From Trichomonas vaginalis G3 (lineage: Eukaryota; Parabasalia; Trichomonadida; Trichomonadidae), in NCBI RefSeq assembly GCF_026262505.1, contig NC_067205.1:20023645-20087644 (forward strand): a DNA stretch of 64,000 bases, given 5' to 3'. The translations under genes were made by a program, and so were the position numbers. This document shows positions 18,986 to 29,425 of this stretch, in pieces (position 1 is the stretch's first letter; the number at the start of each line of letters is the position of its first letter). A model generated the notes under the pieces. It saw only the letters and a program-made list of their open reading frames with translations, did no database searches and was not told the DNA's origin.

Positions 18986-19447
18986 ATGGGTTTTGGTGCT
19001 TTTGTTGGTATAGCCTTTGGGTTTTTCATAATCTTTTTTGGAATCTTTGTAGTTATATTACTTTGCAAAAAGGGAATTATCAAAGGACCATGCACTCCTA
19101 AGCATCTTCGAGAATCTTCAAGTTCATCTTCAAAGTCGAAGAAAAAGAAAAACAAAAACATTACTGTTACATCTCAACAAAACTATCCTCAGCAAGGATA
19201 CCCACAACAACCTGGATATCCTCAGCAGCAAGGTTATCCTCCTCAAAACTATCCATCTCCTCCAGGATATCCTCAAGACCCTTACCCGCCTCAAGGGAAC
19301 TACCAGCAACAACCAGGATATCCTCCTCAACAAGGGTATTATCCACCGCCAGCTCAAAACTACCCGCCACCAGGATATCCTAGTGATCCTAACAATCAAG
19401 TTCCTCCATCTCCCTATGCTCCACAGAATAATGGTGCTCCAAATTGA
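18986..19447 (+). CDS. Small single-pass membrane protein with GYPQQ-repeat tail (paralog 1)
   Basis: I take the ATG at 18986, which puts a transmembrane segment near the N-terminus ([20 protein letters not shown], about residues 2-27). It is followed by [12 protein letters not shown], a Ser-rich then Lys-rich stretch, and about 90 residues of Pro/Gln/Tyr/Gly repeats ([15 protein letters not shown]). The product is 153 residues. GYPQQ-type tails are seen in many protist and animal membrane-associated proteins and are thought to mediate weak multivalent contacts. The gene at 22415 is a clear paralog (CRMGIIQGPCTP, Ser run, YPQQGYPQQ), in the same direction. The two are now separated by a transposon. 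Confidence 0.75.
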   Translation: MGFGAFVGIAFGFFIIFFGIFVVILLCKKGIIKGPCTPKHLRESSSSSSKSKKKKNKNITVTSQQNYPQQGYPQQPGYPQQQGYPPQNYPSPPGYPQDPYPPQGNYQQQPGYPPQQGYYPPPAQNYPPPGYPSDPNNQVPPSPYAPQNNGAPN

Positions 19448-19614
19448 ATTTTATAAAATAATGTTATTTATGCATTTTATTTTTTTTTTACAACATTCTT
19501 TTTGTTGATTTAAGTTGTATTTTACTGGAATATGGCATATATTTATAAATCCTAAAACAATAAAATCCCCAAAATGACAATATCTATTGGCTTTAAAGGC
19601 ATTATCGTTTATTA
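19448..19614. other. Spacer between membrane protein gene and transposon
   Basis: The AT-rich 3' spacer ends with TTTATTA at 19608-19614, the left copy of the 7-bp target duplication of the adjoining element. Confidence 0.5.
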
Positions 19615-20081
19615 TAAGGGTTTCGTTTTGCGAAAAAAACGTACAATACGCAATTTCGCTAAAAAAACATTTAGCTAGCAATTTCGACCTTTGACTCCAC
19701 TCAAGACGTCACTTTTTTAATTTTGCGGTATCATATTTTTGGAAAATCTTTATGAATATTATATAAAAAGTCTCTTTAATATCTATATTTCATATTTTTA
19801 TCGATTTTTAAAGTTTTTGCGAAAAGTATTCAATTATTTTTGCTATTTGGTCGGGTAAATGTCAGATTTGCGACATTTTCTGATATGATATTCAGATTCT
19901 ACGTTGATAATGTAATAAACAGAAATTCATCAAAAGTGACAGCTCTCAATTTTTTGACATTTGTAAATTCTAAATTGAATGAGAAAAATGAAATAATACT
20001 AAGCATAATACAATATTCTAGATTTAATTATAATTAGGAAAAAGTTAGTTTTGAGAGTACTTTTCATAGGCATATAGAATG

Positions 20082-21149
20082 AAATCTTCTGAAAAATAAT
20101 ATCACATAAACTCATATTATTTTCTAATATATAACTATTTTATATAAAAATCAAATTCAATGATCTTAAAAGCGAAGGATAAACCTCAAAATTTACGAAT
20201 ATAATGAGTGGGAATATAATGCTTATCTATCATAAAACCATATTAAATATCAATTTTTGCTTTACGCCTAATTTTTGACGACAATTAGCAAAAATTGTTA
20301 AATGTTAACACTCAGTCCATTTGAATATGAAAAATAAAATTGACTTTGATTAAATGTTTTTATTTATCATGCAATTCTTCTTGCGACCAAAGATTTGAAT
20401 AAAAGTTCAAAAAATAAGATAGCTTAAAAAATAATATACGGTAGTGTTTACTAATAGATGAATAGTATATAAATTCTATTAAAATGGATTTGATCCAAAA
20501 AAATATATAAAATTTGATCATAAATAAAATCGTTTTAAATTACTTCTTCATTTAAGGGTGCCCTATAGACGATAGACCACCCTCAGAAAAGCACTTTTAA
20601 GGCTATTATATTGAGAACTAGAATCTGGATAATCCATTCATTCGAGTTCTAATAAGGTTAATTTTGTGATGTTTACATTATCGTTATAGGGCACCCTTAA
20701 ATTATAACAATTATTTTTGGTTTTATATTTTTTTGGATCAAATCCATTTTAATAGAATTTATATACTATTCATCTATTAGTAAACACTACCGTATATTAT
20801 TTTTTAAGCTATCTTATTTTTTGAACTTTTATTCAAATCTTTGGTCGCAAGAAGAATTGCATGATAAATAAAAACATTTAATCAAAGTCAATTTTATTTT
20901 TCATATTCAAATGGACTGAGTGTTAACATTTAACAATTTTTGCTAATTGTCGTCAAAAATTAGGCGTAAAGCAAAAATTGATATTTAATATGGTTTTATG
21001 ATAGATAAGCATTATATTCCCACTCATTATATTCGTAAATTTTGAGGTTTATCCTTCGCTTTTAAGATCATTGAATTTGATTTTTATATAAAATAGTTAT
21101 ATATTAGAAAATAATATGAGTTTATGTGATATTATTTTTCAGAAGATTT
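20082..21149. repeat. Large near-perfect palindrome, 426-bp arms
   Basis: The left arm (20082-20507) and right arm (20724-21149) are inverted copies that I could follow with almost no differences over their whole length, for example gacgacaattagcaaaaatt and its complement. The 216-bp spacer contains a small element with its own inverted ends. Arms this similar in such AT-rich DNA imply a recent origin or ongoing gene conversion. There is no coding frame worth reporting. Confidence 0.88.
20556..20696. mobile_element. 141-bp MITE flanked by TTAA
   Basis: The ends GGGTGCCCTATAGACGATA and TATCGTTATAGGGCACCC are inverted copies with one base difference, flanked on both sides by TTAA (20552-20555 and 20697-20700). 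TTAA duplication is characteristic of piggyBac and Kolobok superfamilies, so a piggyBac-like MITE is the likely identity. It sits in the centre of the large palindrome. Confidence 0.65.
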
Positions 21150-22375
21150 TGTGTTCTTCTTCAAAATTTTATTTTTTTTATTAAAAAGAATCTTTACAAA
21201 ATATACATTTACTTTAATTAATATTTAAAAACGTGCTCTATCAAAAGTTCCAAAAATTCAATAGTTTAGCTTTTCTGAGGTGTCACTTTTGATGAATTTC
21301 TGTTTACAACAATAATAATGCTTATAGAACCCTCTTGCTATTGTGTCAAAATTGCGAAACCGATAGCAAAAATATCTCGCAATATCAAAATTGAGATATT
21401 GAGTGAATTATGCATTATAGAGATTAAAAATCTGATTTGTGAAAACATCTCATCAGTTTCTAGCTAATTCAAAAATCTTTACTATCTTATTCGATTAAAA
21501 TGAAAAGGGAATAGTTTCATTATGCTTTAAATGACAGCCTTATAATATAATCATAGTTTTCGCTCAATATGCAGCATTTTTTTTCGAAATCTATGGTCAA
21601 TGTCCTAAATACTGATTGCTTTGCATTCATATCTCTTACATTTTCTATACCCACATCACTATTCATTGCTATTCCTATCTTTTTCATTTTTGTTTGTTTC
21701 TCATAATTTCTCAAAAAACACGATAACTTGATATTTGTAAATATCATACTTTATAACGTAAATAAGAACTTGACCTATTAAGAAAAGCAGTAATGAAAAG
21801 AAAATCTGAAATTCATAAAAATTACAAGTTTCTGATGACAATTAGCTTAATTAAACCAGGTACAAGATTATATAATTGTATTTTCTATCCAATTATCCAT
21901 ATAATATCTTATCCAGAAAAAATAACTTGATCAATACCAAATGATTTTTTAACTAGTAAATAAAGTATTTTCTTTACACACACATTGTATATCATAGTTT
22001 TTTTTTTTGGTTTCGCAAAACATCCAAAAACAAATATGCTATAAAAGTGACAATTTTAGCAAAACGAAACCCTTATTTATTATATTCGTGCAGCGAATGA
22101 TAGAAATAATATAAAGCCAAATTTCGGGCAAATAAAATGGAATCCGAAAAAGCTAATCATAGAGCAGGCATAATATTTTATAGGATATTAAACAATACTA
22201 TTGCTGTTTTCATAAATATTGGTCGATAAAAATGCAAGCAACGTGCTGGAATTTTCTTTGCCGGGTCTTGAAAATTCTATGCCTACAAAATTTATTCCAT
22301 TTTTACTGTTTTGGCTTAGTATCTTTTCTTTGTTTTTTAATAAATTCTCAAATAACGAATTATTCAATTTTGAAA

Positions 22376-22386
22376 GATTGCCGTTG
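22376..22386 (+). promoter_or_regulatory. CCGTTGC upstream word (shared with 18960-18967)
   Basis: The word ccgttgc occurs 28-35 bases before the chosen starts of both GYPQQ-tail paralogs, at 18960-18966 and 22380-22386, in otherwise different sequence. Retention in both paralogs suggests a promoter element. Position and conservation are the only evidence. Confidence 0.35.
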
Positions 22387-22414
22387 CTTTGAAAAAACGC
22401 ATGCATTTTTCTCC

Positions 22415-22822
22415 ATGGCCTTTGTTGGTTTTTACGTTGTTGGTGTTTTTATGGTAGTTTTTATTATATTGGCAATAATTATGGCTCTATGCCGTATGGG
22501 AATTATTCAAGGACCATGCACACCTGTTTGGAATCGGAAAAAGAGTTCGAGTTCATCGTCATCTTCTTCAAAGAAAAAGAAGAATGGTCCAATCGTTTAT
22601 TCAAGCTATCCTCAGGGTGGCTATCCTCAGCAAGGATACCCACAGCAACCATATCCACAACAATCATACCCACAGCAAGGTTATCCACCACAAGGTTACC
22701 CACCACAAGGAGGTGTTCCACCACCACCACCACAAGGCTACGCAGGTCCTCCTCCACAAAATTATTCCGCTCCTCCTTCACCACCACCTCCTCCACAAGG
22801 ATATGCTCCACCACCACAGTAA
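22415..22822 (+). CDS. Small single-pass membrane protein with GYPQQ-repeat tail (paralog 2)
   Basis: From the ATG at 22415 the protein has 135 residues: a transmembrane segment (VGVFMVVFIILAIIMAL), the shared CRMGIIQGPCTP motif, a run of nine Ser, KKKK, and a Pro/Gln/Tyr tail ending PPPPPQGYAPPPQ. It is a tandem paralog of 18986-19447. Both starts are preceded within about 35 bases by CCGTTGC (gaccgttgcaatc and ttgccgttgctttg). This is the only clear upstream word the two share, so it is a candidate core promoter element. The transposon at 19615-22075 lies between the copies. Confidence 0.72.
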   Translation: MAFVGFYVVGVFMVVFIILAIIMALCRMGIIQGPCTPVWNRKKSSSSSSSSSKKKKNGPIVYSSYPQGGYPQQGYPQQPYPQQSYPQQGYPPQGYPPQGGVPPPPPQGYAGPPPQNYSAPPSPPPPPQGYAPPPQ

Positions 22823-23037
22823 TTACATTTTATGTATGTGATTATCCATTTGTAGATTATAAACTCAAATTTTTAAAATAATATTATTTAATAAAAAAAG
22901 CAATAAGGATTTACGTATTGAGTTTTATATTAGGATAAGAATATAATTTAAGAAAGCTTTTTAAAAAAGGTAAAAATAACGAATTTTCAAAATTTCAAAA
23001 ATTTGAAAAACTAGAAGTAGTCCAAAAGATGTTATTT

Positions 23038-24599
23038 TGTTGCATGCTAAGTAGTGTCAATGTGTAAACCTCTCAATTTTATCGTCGGGGAAGCAACATA
23101 ATTCCCTCAAAAATATTGAAAAAATATAGAAAATAAAATGAATTAAGATGTACTTAAAATGAGAAATAGATTATGATATTAGATTTTAGAAAAAACAGAC
23201 TTTTGATATAACTTTTGAGAATCTCATATAAAAAAAAGCATTTAAAAATAAATTTAAATATCTTATTTATTTTACTATTGTAAATATATTCTGAGATTTT
23301 TAGAAAAAAACACTTTTCATAAGTATTCAATATTTGAATACGCTCCAAAAAAGAATAGATTCTTTTATATTCGCTTATATAAAAGGAGACTCTCTATCAG
23401 ATGCGAATGCCTGAATTCAGCACCTCTGATAGAGAGTTTCCTCTTATATAAGCGGATCTTTTTCATGAGTTATTGTTAATATAAAAACAAAATCTACCAA
23501 TATGAGAAATTAAACCCTGCGAGGCACCAGTCTAGAACTGGCACTTCGCAGGGTTTAATTTCTCTTGACAAATGACAAAACTTGTTCGCAATTGTGAACC
23601 ATTGCGAGCAAGTTTGCCAGATATCTGGAAGGAATTGCTCCTTATGATATATGCATTGTAACTGTATATATCATAAAGAGCAATTCCTTCAATTAAACGC
23701 AAAAACTTTGGTGCAATCGTTGCTGATTGCACCAAAGTTTTCGAACTTTCCCGAGGGAATTGGAGGGTGAGAGATACATAGTCTATCTATGTACCTCCCA
23801 CCCTCCAAATCCCACTCTAAATGGGAGAAACTTTGTTCGCATGTTATCTTATTCAAACAAAGTTTCTCCCATTTAGAGAAGGAATAGGAGCCTACCAGGC
23901 ACTGATATATAATCAGTGCTTTGTAGGCTCCTATTCCTAATAAAAATTTGAAAACTTTGGAGCATTTGATTATTGTATTTTGTCAAGAGAAATTCAACCC
24001 TGCGAAGTGCCAGTTCTAGACTGGTGCCTCGCAGGGTTTAATTTCTCATATTGATAGATTTTGATGTTTTTATATTAACAATAACTCATGAAAAAGATCC
24101 GCTTATATAAGAGGAAACTCTCTATCAGAGGTGCTGAATTCAGGCATTCGCATCTGATAGAGAGTCTCCTTTTATATAAGCGAATATAAAAGAATCTATT
24201 CTTTTTTGGAGCGTATTTTCAAATATTGAATACTTATGAAAAGTGTTTTTCCTAAAAATTTAATATAATGCTTAGCACAATATATAAAATTAAAATATCT
24301 ATAATTATTTTCTATATCACACTTTTCATTACACCTTGAAAAGTCTTCTCAAACTCTATTTTTAATTATTTTTTAGATATATCTCAAGTGTGATTATTCA
24401 AAAACTCATATAGACTATATTTATTTTTTTTCATTCAAAAAATTATATGAGAATCTCAAATTAACTTTCAAATTTTTTATTTTAAAAACATATTAATAAT
24501 CATATTTTAAGATACTTTTTCGCCCCAAAAAATAATCGAACTTCCTCGACGATTAATAGGATCTCAATTTCTATCGTTGACACTACTTAGCATGCAACA
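23038..24599. mobile_element. Hairpin-array transposon, copy A (TGTTGCATGC ends, 4-bp target duplication)
   Basis: The element starts TGTTGCATGCTAAGTAGTGT and ends with its reverse complement; ATTT flanks both ends (23034-23037, 24600-24603). Outer arms of several hundred bases are inverted copies of each other, and the interior is a string of separate hairpins. A second copy lies at 36128-37079 in the opposite orientation: the first 60-70 bases of one match the last of the other, including cgatagaaattgag and taatcgtcgaggaagt. TGTNR ends with a 4-bp duplication match what is described for Ginger-type transposons; this assignment is from memory. No transposase is encoded. Confidence 0.75.
23370..24182. 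repeat. Array of about ten long hairpins inside transposon copy A
   Basis: Reading left to right, the hairpins are: 23370-23452 (cgcttatataa stem), 23501-23561 (gagaaattaaaccctgcg stem), 23577-23614, 23629-23690 (gaaggaattgctcctta stem), 23701-23740 (aaaactttggtgcaatc stem), 23755-23813 (gggaattggagggtg stem), 23814-23880 (ctaaatgggagaaactttg stem), 23881-23939 (aggaataggagcctac stem), then inverted copies of the second and first at 23985-24045 and 24100-24182. Stems are about 15-32 bp, loops 5-25 bases, and gaps only a few bases. Most are GC-richer than the surroundings. Confidence 0.85.
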
Positions 24600-24668
24600 A
24601 TTTTATTATCAGAAAACAAAAAGTAAATCAATATTTATTATTACTTCCAAAGAAAAAAAAATCAAAAA

Positions 24669-27600
24669 TTATGCTGGAGTTTGTTGTTTTTCTTGAGCAG
24701 CAGTTCTTTCCTTCCAAACTTCCAAGTTACTTCTAATCTGATCAACGTTACATTGAAGAGGAGGCATAGCTCTAGCAGCTGCTTCAAACAAAGGCAAGCA
24801 AACGAAGGTGTAAAAGCCAATTTGAGACTTTGGTTTGTTCAAATGACTTCTATCATTAAGATCTGATGTATATTGCATTCCTTGAGCCATTTCCAAGTCA
24901 CCTTGTCTAAAGAACTCTTCGCAAAGAACATCGCACCATTTATCAGCGAGTTCGAATGGTCTTGATACATTAGAAATATCAGCGCATTTCAAAATCAATT
25001 CCAAATAATAAGAAACGTCATCAGGGTTATCAATACTTAGTTTTCCTTCATCCATGATACCATTTATTTCTTTAAGGAATGTGAAATGCTTCGCCATATC
25101 TGTAGCGAGAATCAAATTGATGATTGTCGTCCAAATCTTCTTGTATTGTTCTGCATTTAATTTTGCAAAAATATTCGTTTCTTCTTTGGAAATAACTGAA
25201 ATTGCCATGGCGCAATGATGTGTTTCCATGACTGATTGGTTCTTAAACAAAATACCTAATGGCGTCTCTGCTTTAACATTATAAACATTTGTGAAACCAT
25301 CGTGATTTGCATCATGACAAATTGCAGCAACTAAAAGTGCAAAAATGTCAAATTTTGTCAGTTTTGAGACAATTCCTGATGTTTCTAATTCGAATGTTAC
25401 ATATTGTGTAACATCTACTGCATGGCGCCAGTTGTGGTAAGGAACTTTCTTGTATGTAGCAGAAATTGCCGACAAAAATCTGAAGAATTTTTCATTGGAA
25501 ATGTCAAATTCTCTCAATAAATCGAAATGATTAAATATTCCGAAAACAACTTGGAACCAACCAATTGGGTTATTGTCGTAAGCTTGTGCATCAAACTCTC
25601 TACAGATGAAGACCTTCTCGTCCATCTTAAGCTTCTCAGGTACATTGTAATCAGCTCTTTCTTCTGGTTTGATCCAATCTTTGATGCCTTTTTCGATTGT
25701 TCCCAAAGTTGCAATTTCTCTTAATTCAGATCTTTCGAGAGAAATTGCTGCGAAAACTGCGAAACAATCAATGAGTTTTGCATCTTCCATGAGGATCTTT
25801 GAATTACTGGAGATCTCCATGACGCCAATGAACTTTCCACTCGTAGTTAATAATGAGAAAATAACAATAGATTCTCCATTTTTCATCGCAGAAGAAACAG
25901 AGTTTGTACTTGTCATCGATGAACTTGAATTTCCATCGAATAAAACAGAAACTCTGCTGCTGGAACTACTCGATCTCTTTGACATTTTAAGAGATGTTCC
26001 GCCTTTCTGTGATGTTGTAGCGGCCAAGGGATCATTGGATTGTTCGCAGGCAACGATTTCTTGGACTTCTGTCTCATTGAAAATCGTTGTTTTCATATAT
26101 TGCTTCATTTGAGAAGCAAATAACGTTCCGTGATTAATAGGATCGCCAATTGACTCGAAAGGTGTTAATGAACCATCTTGTTCTGATAAGAAAATGGTTG
26201 CTCTGGCAGCGTGAACAACAACTTTGGCTTGGGAAAGAATTTCGTTGATAACTTCGTTAATTGACTTTGTCTTGTTCAAAGATGCGGACAAATCAACGAA
26301 AGAACGAAGTTGTCTCGTGAGATCTAATGATGCCTGGTACAATCTGGCGTTATCCAGTGAAATACCACAGAAAACGTTGAATGCAACAACCATTTTAAGG
26401 TCTTCATCATCGAAACAGTCGCCATCGATCTTGTTGATCATTTCTGTGACACCAACAATGTCATTCCTGTTGTTAAAAATGGGAACAGTCACAAGATTTC
26501 GAGTATGATATCCTGTCTTCTTATCTACGGACTGATCGAAACGTGGATCGGCATAAGCATCAGGAATATTGACGATATTGCCGGTAGTTACTGTGTAACC
26601 AACGATACCTCTGGACATAGGAATTCTGATTGACTTGTTGAGGCCTCCTTGGAATCTAGTGATGAGCTCTTTCTTCTCATTATCAACAAGGAAGAGAGAA
26701 CAACGCTCTGTATGAAGGAGTTGGCAAGCTCTCGTCATAATCATCGGAACAAGGGTATCAATATCGAGAACTCCTGATAGGGCTTCGGCGACTTCAAGAA
26801 GAGCTCGAAGACGCTCGGCAAGTAAATCTCCGGCTTCGGCCGGATCTCCATCGGAAGTAAATGCGCGGCCAATGATTGAAGAAAAGCCATTGAGTTTGGC
26901 GCTATCTGATGTATTGAAAGCGCCCTTCTCTGGTGCACGAAGAACAATGGCGTAAATGCAATCATCAGCAATAATCGGTTGAACTAAAATTGGAACATCC
27001 TTGTTACCATCGATGTGCTCATCGTAGCCTTCTGCAGAAAGAATCCTTTCTAAGTTTAACTGAATCTGGTTCTTTAAAGCAATTGTTGCGATACCAGCTG
27101 TTCCTTGCAATTTTTCGAATTCCTGCTTCTCGCGATTGTATACTGAGTAGCTCTGATCGGCTGCTGTGTACGCGTAGATGTCTACTTTCTGACAAACAAA
27201 GAAATGTCTTAATTTGTCAACAACAACTGTAAATGGATTCGAACCTTTCTTGATTTGAGTAAGAGAGATTGGGAATAATGGATCAACTTCCGGTTGGAAC
27301 AATAAAGTTGAATAAGTCCGGAATTTCGCTGCAAATTTCATCAAATGCTCGATTTCTTCAGATGAGAACATCGGAGAATCTGCTCTGCGTGTAATTTGAA
27401 CAATTACGAGAACTTTGTTACGACGATCGGTTAAAGGAAGATATAATAACGAACAATTAGATTCATCAATCATAGGATCGTAAAAATCGTGAATTGCTGG
27501 ATTAGGACAAGCAATAATTTCTTTTGTTTTGTAGCAAAAGCTTAAAACGGAATTCTGATAATTTGTACTTTTTGTTAAAGTTGGAGAGTATAAACGCTGT

Positions 27601-27932
27601 GATTTTTCTCTGTCAAACCATGCAAAAACGTGTTGGCATGGGATATAGTTCGCTAAAGCTAACTCAATTGATCCGGCCAATGAATATTTTTGAGAAAATT
27701 CAAAAAGCTTATCCATTGTTTTTCCAGGCGATGTTTTAATTTCTGTTTTATGTGTTTGTAGCGATGATGTTGTGCCAGCTTGTTTTGGTTGACCTTTAAC
27801 AACAGGAATTATATTTAAAGCATATGGATTGTATTTTCTTGGATTTGTGCTTGCCAAACGTGAAGAGGAATTACCGGCTTGTGGTACGACACCATATTTT
27901 CTTGGATCAATACCATAGTGTCCGCGCCGCAT
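24669..27932 (-). CDS. GAF-domain class I cyclic nucleotide phosphodiesterase
   Basis: The 1,087-residue protein has a low-complexity N-terminus and GAF domains at roughly residues 200-350, 375-530 (LLHTERCSLFLVDNEKKELI, IVGYTVTTG) and 540-720. A class I HD-type catalytic domain occupies about 760-1,075. Catalytic metal-site motifs are visible: HNWRHAVDV, HDANHDGFTN (usual HDxxHPGxxN, with Asp for Pro), TDMAKHF and LKCADISNVSRPFELADKW. It hydrolyses cAMP and/or cGMP and is probably allosterically controlled by nucleotide binding to a GAF domain. The layout resembles animal PDE2/5/6/10/11. No membrane segment is present, so it is likely cytosolic. The fold is certain; substrate preference is not. 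Confidence 0.93.
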   Translation of the reverse strand: MRRGHYGIDPRKYGVVPQAGNSSSRLASTNPRKYNPYALNIIPVVKGQPKQAGTTSSLQTHKTEIKTSPGKTMDKLFEFSQKYSLAGSIELALANYIPCQHVFAWFDREKSQRLYSPTLTKSTNYQNSVLSFCYKTKEIIACPNPAIHDFYDPMIDESNCSLLYLPLTDRRNKVLVIVQITRRADSPMFSSEEIEHLMKFAAKFRTYSTLLFQPEVDPLFPISLTQIKKGSNPFTVVVDKLRHFFVCQKVDIYAYTAADQSYSVYNREKQEFEKLQGTAGIATIALKNQIQLNLERILSAEGYDEHIDGNKDVPILVQPIIADDCIYAIVLRAPEKGAFNTSDSAKLNGFSSIIGRAFTSDGDPAEAGDLLAERLRALLEVAEALSGVLDIDTLVPMIMTRACQLLHTERCSLFLVDNEKKELITRFQGGLNKSIRIPMSRGIVGYTVTTGNIVNIPDAYADPRFDQSVDKKTGYHTRNLVTVPIFNNRNDIVGVTEMINKIDGDCFDDEDLKMVVAFNVFCGISLDNARLYQASLDLTRQLRSFVDLSASLNKTKSINEVINEILSQAKVVVHAARATIFLSEQDGSLTPFESIGDPINHGTLFASQMKQYMKTTIFNETEVQEIVACEQSNDPLAATTSQKGGTSLKMSKRSSSSSSRVSVLFDGNSSSSMTSTNSVSSAMKNGESIVIFSLLTTSGKFIGVMEISSNSKILMEDAKLIDCFAVFAAISLERSELREIATLGTIEKGIKDWIKPEERADYNVPEKLKMDEKVFICREFDAQAYDNNPIGWFQVVFGIFNHFDLLREFDISNEKFFRFLSAISATYKKVPYHNWRHAVDVTQYVTFELETSGIVSKLTKFDIFALLVAAICHDANHDGFTNVYNVKAETPLGILFKNQSVMETHHCAMAISVISKEETNIFAKLNAEQYKKIWTTIINLILATDMAKHFTFLKEINGIMDEGKLSIDNPDDVSYYLELILKCADISNVSRPFELADKWCDVLCEEFFRQGDLEMAQGMQYTSDLNDRSHLNKPKSQIGFYTFVCLPLFEAAARAMPPLQCNVDQIRSNLEVWKERTAAQEKQQTPA

Positions 27933-28426
27933 TCTTGAATTATTTTTTCCTCAGAATTTAAATAACGAACAATTGTATACAAATCTTTACAATAAGAAAT
28001 GGTTGTCACTAAATTAGTGTTCTTTTAATACATTAAATTTCTTGATTCAATAGATGTAAATCTATGAAAAGTGCCGAATTTTTTTATATCATCGAAGTTT
28101 GGAAAGGATATTATTCATTTCTAGCGAAAACAAATGCAGTATGGTCTATACATAAAGATATTACATGTTATGGGAATACCTTCCAACTCATATTGTTTCA
28201 TATGGAAATTATATTTACAATATTCCGCATTCAAACCAATTGAAACCTTTTGCCTCCTAGATGGATATACTATACCTGCTCTGAAAACTGTAAGAACCAT
28301 GTTATCCACTGAAGATAAGTTCAAATATGCTTTAAATATCTGTATCTAACTATAGTTTAAATAGTTCATATTAATATGATTAAAAATATTGTTAATTTAA
28401 GATACAGGAAAAATACAAACAAATTT

Positions 28427-29425
28427 TTATTCTCCATCACTGCTTGATGATAATAAATTAGCGAAAAAGTTTTGAGATTCTTGTATTAACTGGTCTAGTT
28501 TCCTTGTCAATACGATTTTTGGTTCTTCTTGGTCAGAATCCGATGAAACATCATCGAATTGACCAATGAATGAAAGAGATGCGTCCAACTCATTCTCTTC
28601 CATTTCATTACTTGGTATCCTATCAAAAACAGTTTCGAAATGAAAATTATTTTGATATGGATACATCATATCTAAGAAATGTGAATGATGTTCTGTATTT
28701 CGTGGTTTTTGACAAGGTTCTTTATCAAATATATCGAAAGTATCAATATCTAAGTTTAGTTTTTTCGGCGGCTTCCAACCATTTTTAATTGCAATTTTTT
28801 GCCAGATTTCTCGTATTTGTTCTGTTGTTAGAACCATAGGAGTATGTACTTCTTCTTGAATTATTGATTTTTTAATCATAATATCTGTCGCTTTGATAGT
28901 TATTGGAGTAATTGATGGTTCAAGTACTTGCAAACTATTTAGACTTCCAATACAAAGTGTGGACATGATAGTTCCGCAAGGAGCACTGTTTCCTAAACGT
29001 ATAAAGCGAATATCTTCATGATTTGCTATATAATTCACAGAACCTGGAGATTTCTGCTTAGATGACTGTGCGAAAGCGCTAGCTACTTGTTTTTCTCTTT
29101 GATCATTAGTATATAATGCGATATCCAAATAGAAATGTGATAGGTTAGGTATGATTTTGGAATCTGATAAGTCAATCATGTATGCCATTTGAAAATCCAC
29201 TTGATTTGTTGTACAATATACAATATTAGACTTCAATTCTTCGAGTTCATCGTGAATTTTAACTGATAATGAGAGATGTTTGTAGCTATATTTATTTAAT
29301 TGTCTTGCTGAGCGCAATACGACAAGCGCATACATTTCTTCTTTCTGTATTATCTGGCTTGATGCTCTCCCCATACGCGCCAGTGATCGGCGGCTTGATG
29401 GAGGAGTATAGTCTCTTCCATACAT
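28427..29425 (-). CDS. Unknown host protein with acidic C-terminus
   Basis: I do not recognise this 332-residue protein. The N-terminus is Arg/Ser-rich (RRSLARMGRASS). Residues 30-200 contain alternating hydrophobic strands (MYALVVLRSARQL, HLSLSVKIHDELEEL, FYLDIALYT, IRFIRLG) that could be a C2-like beta sandwich. Residues 200-332 are helical then acidic (SSDSDQEEPK). It is divergent from the DENN-domain gene with a 340-base interval, and the PDE gene lies downstream on the same strand. The length, lack of stops and ordinary codon use support a real gene. Confidence 0.6.
   Translation of the reverse strand: MYGRDYTPPSSRRSLARMGRASSQIIQKEEMYALVVLRSARQLNKYSYKHLSLSVKIHDELEELKSNIVYCTTNQVDFQMAYMIDLSDSKIIPNLSHFYLDIALYTNDQREKQVASAFAQSSKQKSPGSVNYIANHEDIRFIRLGNSAPCGTIMSTLCIGSLNSLQVLEPSITPITIKATDIMIKKSIIQEEVHTPMVLTTEQIREIWQKIAIKNGWKPPKKLNLDIDTFDIFDKEPCQKPRNTEHHSHFLDMMYPYQNNFHFETVFDRIPSNEMEENELDASLSFIGQFDDVSSDSDQEEPKIVLTRKLDQLIQESQNFFANLLSSSSDGE

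Larger units (their letters stand above)
19615..22075. mobile_element. Non-autonomous palindromic transposon with 7-bp target duplication
   Basis: The left end reads TAAGGGTTTCGTTTTGC and the right end is its reverse complement, GCAAAACGAAACCCTTA. Identical TTTATTA flanks both ends (19608-19614 and 22076-22082), the signature of a 7-bp target duplication. Subterminal words such as TTTTGCGAAA, GCAATTTCGC, GCGAAACC and GGTTTCGCAAAA recur near both ends, as transposase-binding sites do in cut-and-paste elements. A second inverted pair (acagaaattcatcaaaagtg at 19919 and its complement near 21,283) and a large inner palindrome (20082-21149) lie within. No transposase gene is present. The superfamily is uncertain; a 7-8 bp duplication fits P or hAT-like groups. 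Confidence 0.7.

Noticed and set aside
23038-24599. Solo LTR of a retrotransposon (TG...CA with 4-bp duplication)
   Set aside because: The element is an extended inverted repeat, which LTRs are not, and the two copies match in opposite orientation end to end.
24681-27739. Plus-strand open frames across the phosphodiesterase gene
   Set aside because: They are antisense by-products of a long, well-supported gene.
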